From Deltaproteobacteria bacterium (GTDB lineage Bacteria > Desulfobacterota > Desulfobacteria > Desulfobacterales > SURF-7), in assembly GCA_019307665.1 (NCBI GenBank), contig JAFDJC010000167.1, forward strand, positions 1 to 7,186: DNA of 7,186 bases. The letters run 5' to 3'. Position 1 is the first letter of the stretch. Each line of letters opens with the position of its first letter. This document shows, in pieces, positions 1 to 5,296 of this stretch. The position numbers and the translations under genes were made by a program. The notes beneath the pieces are model-generated. The model saw only the letters and a list, made by a program, of their open reading frames with translations, was not told the DNA's origin and did no database searches.

Positions 1-300
1 AGGGAGAAATTGTCAGAATTAGAGGACATTTCGGACAATGAAATTGATTATTTTACCCAGCGTTTACAAAATTTAAAACAAGAATCAATATCGGCCGCTT
101 GTCGAAATTTAATCCAACGATATTTAGGAAATGCCGAAGCCTTAACCTATAAAAGATGTTATGATGTCAGAAGCCAGTTAGTTCATGATGGCACCATTAA
201 AGATGGAATCAATATAGTGGACTATCATCATAAATTAGATAGCTTATCTAACAAGTTGCTGTATGCGATCATAAATAAAAAACCAAAAATTTCTCGATGA
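1..300 (+). CDS. HEPN-domain protein, C-terminal fragment (Apea-like HEPN probable)
   Basis: Frame 1 is open from the first base of the window to a TGA at 298-300, so the 5' part of the gene lies outside. A TTG at 10-12 could be read as a start, but the frame continues upstream without a stop and no ribosome binding site is visible, so I treat it as a truncated gene. The visible 99 residues are mostly helical and carry the segment CYDVRSQLVHDG near residues 50-61 counted from the TTG. This gives R54-x4-H59, the RNase-type R-x4-6-H signature of HEPN domains, in the RS-x-LVH form usual for Apea-like HEPN proteins. Such domains often act as RNases in toxin or anti-phage systems, but many are poorly characterised and the upstream domains are unseen. 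Base composition is AT-rich compared with the later genes. The family call is recognition of one motif, so function remains inferred. Confidence 0.6.
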   Translation, partial: REKLSELEDISDNEIDYFTQRLQNLKQESISAACRNLIQRYLGNAEALTYKRCYDVRSQLVHDGTIKDGINIVDYHHKLDSLSNKLLYAIINKKPKISR

Positions 301-354
301 AGAAGAAACACTTCCTTTATTAGGCCTAAAAATATTGGTTTTCTATATCTTGAA

Positions 355-435
355 ATGTAACAAATCGGTTAACCGGACGTCTAACCATTTCACTTCGCTA
401 CAGGGGGGAATGAGCCGGTTATCCTAAAGTTACAT
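355..435. repeat. 81-bp imperfect inverted repeat, attC-like
   Basis: The left arm (355-376) has ATGTAAC followed by GGTTAACCGG. The right arm (415-435) has CCGGTTATCC followed by GTTACAT. The arms match at 7/7 outer bases and 9/10 inner bases, separated by a short unmatched spacer. The left inner block also contains a self-complementary CGGTTAACCG (366-375). Inside the element, GTCTAAC at 379-385 fits the integron R'' consensus RYYYAAC, and its TAACC can pair with GGTTA at 417-421, followed by TCA/TGA pairing after a three-base mismatch, as in attC hairpins. However, the matching R' box at 418-424 (GTTATCC) does not fit GTTRRRY and the element is short for an attC. It lies 55 bases after the HEPN stop codon, the place a cassette attC would occupy. 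A small MITE or a transcription-end structure is equally possible. Confidence 0.5.
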
Positions 436-824
436 ATTTCTCCAACATATACAAAATTTCAGAGACTCCTGAATTGTTGTGATATCATATTGTCAAACGA
501 AGTTGTAACTTACATTCCAATTTTGTCAAATCAAGTATAGGTCAGTACACCTAAAGGGCTCGCTTTAGAGATGTATTGATCGTTGCTATTCAGACATCCT
601 GAACATTAACTTTTCAGAAAATAGTTAACATTCACGACAGAATTTAGAAAATGGTGAATAGAAAATTATAATCAGTTCAGAAATTCATCACACAACGCCA
701 CCTTCCCCAAACAGGTCGAGTAATCCTTGTAATTAACAACCCGATTGCCCACCTTTGTTCTGGATATAATTATGTGGTATTGAGCGTGCAGTGCTGAAAG
801 AACGCTGCCGACTTTTTTAATTCC

Positions 825-853
825 TTGACACAATTAGTGACCTTTTATATTTT
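825..853 (+). promoter_or_regulatory. Putative sigma-70 promoter for the PLP enzyme gene
   Basis: A perfect -35 hexamer TTGACA lies at 825-830. With a 17-base spacer the -10 would be TATTTT at 848-853; a TATATT at 846-851 is a better hexamer but leaves only a 15-base spacer. Transcription would begin near 860, about 50 bases ahead of the ATG at 911. This is a motif match only. Confidence 0.45.
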
Positions 854-910
854 TTATTGAAAAGTATTTCCGGACCTGACGATGTATTCAAAGAAAAAGG
901 CTAAACTCAA

Positions 911-1981
911 ATGAGTGAAAAAGAAAAACCTGCCCTGTTCGATGCATTTCCCGAGCTGGAGGCAAAAATCACAAGAATTCCAATAGGCGACTTTCCAACG
1001 CCGGTGCATGAATTAAAAAATATAGGCAACGGAAGACTATGGGTAAAAAGAGATGATTTAACGGCCAAAGAATACGGCGGCAACAAAGTTCGAAAGCTTG
1101 AATTTATTTTGGGTCATGCCAGATCATTAAAAAAAAATCATATCGTTACCGTTGGAGGCGCCGGTACCAATCATGGACTGGCAACAACGATTTATGCCGG
1201 AAAATTAGGAATAAAAACTACCCTGATACTTTTCGATCAGCCTGCTAATGATTATGTCCGGCGCAATATGCTGCTCTTCCACAAATATGGGGCTGAAATC
1301 ATATACAAACGTACCATGTTCAAGCTGGGGCTACAGTATGCAATTTTTCAGCGTCTGAAAAATCCGGGAGCTTATTTTCTTTATGCCGGCGGTTCCACTG
1401 TTCACGGCACCCTTGGATTTGTTAACGCGGCTTTTGAACTTAAAATGCAGATCGATAACAAAAAACTCCCCAGGCCGGGCCTAATCGTATGTCCGCTCGG
1501 ATCGAACGGGACTCTGGCCGGTCTTGCTCTGGGAATGCTTCTTTCAGGCCTTAACATTCCTGTGATTGGAATCCGGGTCACAAGTGCTAACCTGGGACCG
1601 CTACAGGTGGCGGGAGAAAAAGCAGTCAAGTCCCTGATGAAACATACGCTTCGTTTTTTACAACGATGCTCTTCGCATATTCCACATGTAAACACCATCG
1701 CCCCGAAAGTTATGCATAACTACTTCGGCAATTGCTATGGCTGTGAAACAAAGGAAGGTCTGGCCGCTATTAAAGCGATGAAGGACTCCAATAACATTGA
1801 GCTCGAACCCACATATACGGGAAAAACATTTGCTGCGGCACTTGATTTGGCAAAAGATACTTCACTGAATAACGAACCGATTCTCTACTGGAACACGTAC
1901 AGCTCAGCTGATCTTAGCGACCATTCAAAAGGCATCGATTATCGGGAACTGCCTAAAGAACTGCATGGATATTTTGAATGA
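911..1981 (+). CDS. PLP-dependent enzyme, ACC deaminase/D-cysteine desulfhydrase family
   Basis: A complete 356-residue fold-type II PLP enzyme of the group that includes 1-aminocyclopropane-1-carboxylate deaminase and D-cysteine desulfhydrase. The N-terminal VKRDDLTAKEYGGNKVRKLE segment holds the PLP Schiff-base lysine (K59 in GGNK). The substrate-side loop is GAGTNHG (85-89), where relatives usually have SNH. The phosphate-binding loop is GSNGTLAGL (197-205), and EPTYTGK (299-305) matches the family's D/EPVYTGKA block. The C-terminal motif normally ending in HTGG is replaced by WNTYSSADLS (about 328-337), so this is a divergent member. It is slightly longer than typical relatives (about 325-340). 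Family reactions release ammonia plus a 2-oxo acid from ACC, or pyruvate, H2S and ammonia from D-cysteine; the actual substrate here cannot be read. The ATG at 911 follows a weak AAGG at 897-900. The gene converges on the ABC operon, ending 36 bases from its last stop codon, so it is not part of that operon. Confidence 0.88.
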   Translation: MSEKEKPALFDAFPELEAKITRIPIGDFPTPVHELKNIGNGRLWVKRDDLTAKEYGGNKVRKLEFILGHARSLKKNHIVTVGGAGTNHGLATTIYAGKLGIKTTLILFDQPANDYVRRNMLLFHKYGAEIIYKRTMFKLGLQYAIFQRLKNPGAYFLYAGGSTVHGTLGFVNAAFELKMQIDNKKLPRPGLIVCPLGSNGTLAGLALGMLLSGLNIPVIGIRVTSANLGPLQVAGEKAVKSLMKHTLRFLQRCSSHIPHVNTIAPKVMHNYFGNCYGCETKEGLAAIKAMKDSNNIELEPTYTGKTFAAALDLAKDTSLNNEPILYWNTYSSADLSDHSKGIDYRELPKELHGYFE

Positions 1982-2017
1982 CATGAGTTGAATTAATCTG
2001 ATTGCTCTTCCTGGTAG

Positions 2018-2821
2018 TTATTCCTGATTTCGCCTGTACCTCCCGGGCAACGGTATGACCCTTGGAAACTGTCCAACCGGACCTTTATCAAGGACCAGGT
2101 TGCATTTGTATGCCTGTTCAAGTATATCGCATGAAAGCACATCAATAGCCTTCCCTATGCTGAGTTCTCTTCCCTCTTTTAAAAGAAGCAACCTGTCTCC
2201 ATACATGGCCGCAAGATTTACATCATGCGACACCATAATAACTGCGACATTTTTTTCGATTTTCATCTTTTCCATTAAATCCATCACACTGATCTGATGG
2301 GCGAAATCAAGAGATGCAGTAGGCTCATCAAGAACAATAATTGCCGGTTCCCGGCAGACAGCCATTGCAATATAAGCCATCTGTCGTTCACCTCCGCTCA
2401 ACTGATCAATCCTGCGGTCTGCCAAATGTTCTATGCCCGTAAACGCCAGCGCCTTATCTACAATTTTGTGATCCCTCTCTCCTTCTATTCCAAACACTCC
2501 TATATGTGGCGCTCTTCCCATGAGTACGAGCTCCCTGACCGAAAAAGGGAAATCAGCTGCAGGCGCCTGTGGGACATAGGCGATCTTCCTTGCGAGCAGC
2601 CTCCTCGTATATTCTCCTGCCGGACGCCCAAAGATGTTCAGCCTTCCCTGTTGGAACGTGATAATACCGGAAATAATTTTCATGAGTGTGGTTTTGCCTG
2701 AACCATTGGGACCTATAATGATAAAAAATTCACCTTCCTGCACACAAAACGACATGTCTTTTAAAACAGGATTGCTGTTATAGGAAAAATCAAGTTTGTC
2801 TATTTCGACAGCTATCGTCAT
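2018..2821 (-). CDS. btuD: ABC transporter ATPase, cobalamin/iron-chelate importer type (BtuD-like)
   Basis: This 267-residue cytoplasmic ATPase powers the importer formed with the upstream permease. All nucleotide-binding motifs are intact: Walker A GPNGSGKTT (37-45), Q-loop YVPQ (82-85), signature LSGGERQ (141-147), Walker B IIVLDEPT (161-168) with a D-loop SLD (171 region), and the switch histidine in VSHD (H199). The sequence MGRAPHIG after the Q-loop is typical of the FecE/FepC/BtuD class that pairs with FecCD permeases. Length is usual for the class. The ATG start overlaps the permease TGA by four bases (ATGA at 2818-2821), which points to translational coupling. It is the last gene of the operon; no intrinsic terminator is visible in the 36 bases before the convergent gene. 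The family call is secure. The B12 assignment comes from the neighbouring cobalamin riboswitch and receptor; heme or siderophore transport cannot be excluded from this protein alone. Confidence 0.9.
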   Translation of the reverse strand: MTIAVEIDKLDFSYNSNPVLKDMSFCVQEGEFFIIIGPNGSGKTTLMKIISGIITFQQGRLNIFGRPAGEYTRRLLARKIAYVPQAPAADFPFSVRELVLMGRAPHIGVFGIEGERDHKIVDKALAFTGIEHLADRRIDQLSGGERQMAYIAMAVCREPAIIVLDEPTASLDFAHQISVMDLMEKMKIEKNVAVIMVSHDVNLAAMYGDRLLLLKEGRELSIGKAIDVLSCDILEQAYKCNLVLDKGPVGQFPRVIPLPGRYRRNQE

Positions 2822-3828
2822 CTCTTTGATCTTTTTAAAAGTATTATAAAAAGAGGCGCACCTATCATTGCCGTAATCACTCCCACAGGCATTTCGCCTT
2901 GTAACGGCAGAATTCTTGCCGGCACATCACACAACACCACATAAGCTGCGCCCCCCAAAATAGATGCCGGTACAAGTATCCGGTGATCTGATCCTAGAAC
3001 AAGTCTCAAAAGATGTGGAATCACCAGCCCCACAAATCCTATCAGACCGCAGTGACTGACTGTTACACTCACCATAAATGACGTCACAATAAAAAGTGTT
3101 ACGGTAACAGCCCTTACGTTCACACCCATGGTCTGGGCCATTTCATTGCCGAGAAGCAGCAGATTCATAGTGCCGGAAAATCGAAACATCAGTATAAAGC
3201 ACGGGAAAAGCATAACAGCCAAAATCACTACCTGGTTAATATCTGAGGATGAAAAATCACCCATGAGCCAAAACATGATATTGTGCAGACGGGAGTCCTG
3301 GGCAATGGAGATCAGAAACAATATGACAGCCGCACAGAAAGCGTTAACCATAACGCCTGAAAGAAGAAGAGAGTCCTTAACGATTATCGACTGCCCGGAA
3401 GACATCAAAAGAATCAGCAGCAGCGTAGCAAAGCTCCCTGCAAAAGCGGTCAGGCTTACACCGGGAAAATGTGAGAGCCCCATAAGAATCCCAATTATGG
3501 CACCAATGGCCGATCCACCGGATATACCTAGAATGTATGGCTCTGCCAGAGGGTTTCTCAATAACGCCTGAAAAACAAGCCCGCCGAGTGAAAGTGCTGC
3601 GCCGACCATTGCGGCCAGAAGGATTCTTGGAAAACGGATTTTCCAGATGATCTCATCAAGCATTGACCCTGAATCATCGCTGCTGCTGAAAGAATGCCAC
3701 ACCGCTTCTAAACTGCTCCCTGCGGGTCCGGCTGAAAGACCGATCAGCATTGCAGCAACCAGAAGTGTGGCCAGAATTATTGAAACGAGTGTCATTCGCT
3801 TCAATACTGACGGATATATCTTACTCAA
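2818..3828 (-). CDS. btuC: FecCD/BtuC-type ABC transporter permease
   Basis: A 336-residue inner-membrane permease of the FecCD family, which works as a homodimer with about ten helices per subunit. A hydrophobic helix starts near residue 13. Family hallmarks are IRFPRILLAAMVGAALSLGG (64-83) followed by QALLRNPLAEPYILGISGG, the cytoplasmic-loop region MFWLMGDFSSS (185-195), GLIGFVGLVIPHLLR (261-275), which contacts the ATPase, and GEMPVGVITAMIGAP (311-325). The chosen start is TTG at 3828, whose TTGA overlaps the binding-protein stop by four bases; an A plus G8 run just upstream (3831-3839) can pair with the anti-Shine-Dalgarno sequence. An ATG at residue 12 (codon at 3795-3793) is the alternative start and would lose only the short cytoplasmic lead. 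It ends overlapping the ATPase start. With its neighbours it forms the inner-membrane part of a probable corrinoid importer; the substrate is inferred from context. Confidence 0.9.
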   Translation of the reverse strand: MSKIYPSVLKRMTLVSIILATLLVAAMLIGLSAGPAGSSLEAVWHSFSSSDDSGSMLDEIIWKIRFPRILLAAMVGAALSLGGLVFQALLRNPLAEPYILGISGGSAIGAIIGILMGLSHFPGVSLTAFAGSFATLLLILLMSSGQSIIVKDSLLLSGVMVNAFCAAVILFLISIAQDSRLHNIMFWLMGDFSSSDINQVVILAVMLFPCFILMFRFSGTMNLLLLGNEMAQTMGVNVRAVTVTLFIVTSFMVSVTVSHCGLIGFVGLVIPHLLRLVLGSDHRILVPASILGGAAYVVLCDVPARILPLQGEMPVGVITAMIGAPLFIILLKRSKR

Positions 3829-4757
3829 CGCCCCCCCCTGTTATTTATTGTTACAAAAAATTCAGGATGAATTATCTTCACAAGTATTTCAAGACCGTCT
3901 ACTAGACGAGGGCCCGGCCTGTCAAACACATTCGAATCCACAAAATAAATCCTGTTGTTTTTTATTGCCGGCAAAGTATCCCAGCGTTGCCATTCAGCCT
4001 TTACCTTTTCATGCACTTCCACCCCTGCCATTGAAGTAATAATAAATACTTCCGGTACAAGGGAGATGACCTTCTCCCTGGAAAATCGGGGATAAGGGAC
4101 CGGACCTTTTGCCAGATTTTTCCCGCCTGCCATCTCAATCAGTTCATGGATAAATGTATTGGTCCCGGCTGAGACAATAGGAGAAATCCCGATCTGATAA
4201 AAAACACGCGGGGCATCATCTGCTGTTCTCACAAGTGACTCCACTTTAGTTATCCTTGCACGCATATTTATCACTATCTTAGTGGCGTTTTCAGAGGCAT
4301 TGATCAGCCCTCCGACTTCAAGAAATGTTTCCATGACCGATTCAAGATTTCTTGGATCTACTGCATAAACAGGTATATTCAACGATTCAAGCCTTTCCAC
4401 TACTGACCTTGGGTTGCCGTCTTTTACAGCTATACAGAGATCAGGCTTAAGTACAACAATCTTTTCAAGGTTAAGGTTCACATAAGAGCCCACCCGGTGG
4501 ATCGTCTTAGCTTCTTCCGGGTAATCACTGAACTGTGTTACACCCTTTAACAGGTCCCCTTTGCCGAGGGCGAAAACAATTTCCGTGATGCTGGGCGCTA
4601 GCGATACAATCCTTTGTGGATTATCAGGGACTGCCACCGTTCTTCCAAGCTGATCTTTTACGGTCTTTGCCGATAACAAAACCGGAGTTGTAAAAAGAAA
4701 GGCGATCAGCAATAAAGTAAATTTAATCAGCCCCCAAGTTTTCCTAATTTTCATCAT
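3825..4757 (-). CDS. btuF: Periplasmic substrate-binding protein, BtuF-like
   Basis: A 310-residue soluble binding protein of the helical-backbone (BtuF/TroA) superfamily that delivers ligand to the permease. The start is the first of two adjacent ATGs (4757), because AGGA lies seven bases ahead of it; a longer frame to 4793 begins with a rare TTG and would place extra residues before the signal peptide. Residues 1-30 form a Sec signal (MKIRK, hydrophobic core LLLIAFLF) with likely cleavage after LLSA; no lipobox cysteine is seen, so it is probably periplasmic and not lipid-anchored. The mature protein opens with DQLGRTVAVPDNPQRIVSL, followed by APSITEIVFALG (54-65) and FSDYPEEA (76-83), segments close to those of E. 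coli BtuF. GTNTFIHELIEMAGGKNLA (188-206) and RPGPRLVDGLE (280-290) are also typical. It is first in the operon. The last codons encode R-G-G-R within a G8 run that doubles as the permease ribosome binding site. Confidence 0.88.
   Translation of the reverse strand: MMKIRKTWGLIKFTLLLIAFLFTTPVLLSAKTVKDQLGRTVAVPDNPQRIVSLAPSITEIVFALGKGDLLKGVTQFSDYPEEAKTIHRVGSYVNLNLEKIVVLKPDLCIAVKDGNPRSVVERLESLNIPVYAVDPRNLESVMETFLEVGGLINASENATKIVINMRARITKVESLVRTADDAPRVFYQIGISPIVSAGTNTFIHELIEMAGGKNLAKGPVPYPRFSREKVISLVPEVFIITSMAGVEVHEKVKAEWQRWDTLPAIKNNRIYFVDSNVFDRPGPRLVDGLEILVKIIHPEFFVTINNRGGR
3829..3839 (-). promoter_or_regulatory. G8-tract ribosome binding site for the permease gene
   Basis: Reading the minus strand, A followed by eight G residues (3839-3831) and CG precedes the TTG start at 3828. 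The run can pair with the anti-Shine-Dalgarno sequence and supports TTG as the start. The same bases are codons 307-309 of the binding protein. The homopolymer is unusual and potentially slippery. Confidence 0.6.
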
Positions 4758-4864
4758 CGCATGTTCCTGAAATGAAAATCCCTGAATCAACAAACTGATC
4801 CAAAGACCTGCCTGAAAAAATAAATGCCGCTACTGAACCGACATGCTCTCTTGGTTGTTTTGAG

Positions 4865-4894
4865 TTCATAAATATAAATTGGAATTCAAGTCAA
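4865..4894 (-). promoter_or_regulatory. Putative promoter of the btuF-btuC-btuD operon
   Basis: On the minus strand TTGACT (4894-4889) is followed after 18 bases by TATGAA (4870-4865), five and four matches to the sigma-70 hexamers. The start would fall near 4858, giving an untranslated leader of about 100 bases before the ATG at 4757. No cobalamin aptamer (no GCCGCTGT-like core or B12 box in the sense direction) is seen in that leader. Confidence 0.4.
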
Positions 4895-4947
4895 GGAAAT
4901 TTATCGAATTCAATTTTTTGGGTAAAATTTTCCGGGCAAACTTTTTC

Positions 4948-4976
4948 TTGACTAAAATATTATAATCCAATATTGA
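4948..4976 (+). promoter_or_regulatory. Putative promoter of the riboswitch-receptor transcript
   Basis: TTGACT at 4948-4953 is followed by a 17-base spacer and a weak -10 TATTGA at 4971-4976, which would place the start close to 4983, just before the aptamer. A perfect TATAAT lies at 4961-4966 but is only seven bases from that -35 and has no good partner at the usual distance; it could act on its own with a start near 4973. Either fits an RNA beginning immediately ahead of the P1 stem at 4988. Confidence 0.45.
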
Positions 4977-4987
4977 TAAACATTACG

Positions 4988-5150
4988 TTCAGGTGCTTGA
5001 AAAAGCCTTGACAGGGAACCCTGTTAAATTCAGGGACGGGCCCGCCGCTGTAATCGGGGACGAAAGCCGCATAAATACCACTGTTCGAAAAAAACCGGAT
5101 GGGAAGGTGCGGTCAATAGGAAGATCCGAAAGTCAGAAAACCTGCCTGAA
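4988..5150 (+). ncRNA. Cobalamin (AdoCbl-type) riboswitch aptamer
   Basis: The conserved core is clear: AGGGAACCCTG (5013-5023), then TTAAATTCAGGGACGGG and CCCGCCGCTGTAA up to 5053, matching the class pattern GGGAA...AAxTCCxGGACGGxCCCGCCxCTGT. The 3' end carries the B12 box AGTCAGAAAACCTGCC (5131-5146). The closing P1 stem is visible as TTCAGG at 4988-4993 pairing with CCTGAA at 5145-5150. Binding of adenosylcobalamin or another corrinoid to such aptamers normally represses the downstream uptake gene. It is followed by a hairpin (GGTATTTT 5158-5165 with AAAATACC 5177-5184) and a terminator, and it leads directly into the TonB-dependent receptor, so the receptor should be switched off when B12 is plentiful. 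Confidence 0.93.
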
Positions 5151-5212
5151 CGATGATGGTATTTTTCGCGGACAATAAAATACCGTAAAATCTTGAGTAA
5201 AGAAAAGGGATA

Positions 5213-5248
5213 CCTCGGATTGAGTTTCTATCAGTCCGGGGTTTTTTT
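5213..5248 (+). terminator. Intrinsic terminator of the riboswitch expression platform
   Basis: An 11-bp stem joins CCTCGGATTGA (5213-5223) with TCAGTCCGGGG (5231-5241), with two G-T wobbles, around the seven-base loop GTTTCTA, and is followed directly by seven T residues (5242-5248). Its place between the cobalamin aptamer and the receptor start codon argues for ligand-dependent premature termination. The right arm can alternatively pair downstream: GTCCGG (5234-5239) with CCGGAC (5252-5257). Confidence 0.88.
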
Positions 5249-5296
5249 GCTCCGGACCCTGATATTGAATTTATTTTTTAGGGGAGGAGAGGAAGA

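Larger units (their letters stand above)
301..910. other. AT-rich intergenic region without a convincing gene
   Basis: This 610-base gap lies between the HEPN fragment and the PLP enzyme. It holds a perfect 10-bp palindrome TTAGGCCTAA at 320-329, an 81-bp imperfect inverted repeat at 355-435 (listed separately), a short inverted repeat CTAAAG/CTTTAG at 551-556/563-568, another TTAACT/AGTTAA at 606-611/623-628, and a promoter-like pair near 825-853. No tRNA, rRNA or transposase was recognised. A 53-codon minus-strand frame (672-833, TTG start) exists but has no ribosome binding site or recognisable motif. The low-GC, gene-poor character suggests an accessory or decayed segment. Confidence 0.6.

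Noticed and set aside
672..833. 53-codon minus-strand reading frame starting with TTG in the gene-free region
   Set aside because: There is no ribosome binding site, no recognisable domain and no operon context. It overlaps the promoter of the PLP enzyme gene.
1982..2017. Bidirectional terminator between the convergent genes
   Set aside because: No stem followed by a T run could be found on either strand in this 36-base gap.
2055..2701. Plus-strand reading frames opposite the ATPase gene
   Set aside because: The minus-strand ATPase has all ABC motifs intact across this stretch, and the opposite frames have low-complexity, Ser/Cys/Arg-rich translations with no domain.
3128..4039. Plus-strand reading frames opposite the permease and binding protein
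   Set aside because: They are the antisense of well-supported membrane and periplasmic protein genes and show no family motif or ribosome binding site.
4758..4860. Possible second cobalamin riboswitch ahead of the ABC operon
   Set aside because: Only an 11-base piece resembling the B12 box end is present, and it is antisense to the operon. The conserved core is absent.
4993..5178. Short plus-strand reading frame of 61 codons
   Set aside because: It coincides with the cobalamin aptamer, whose conserved core and B12 box explain the sequence.
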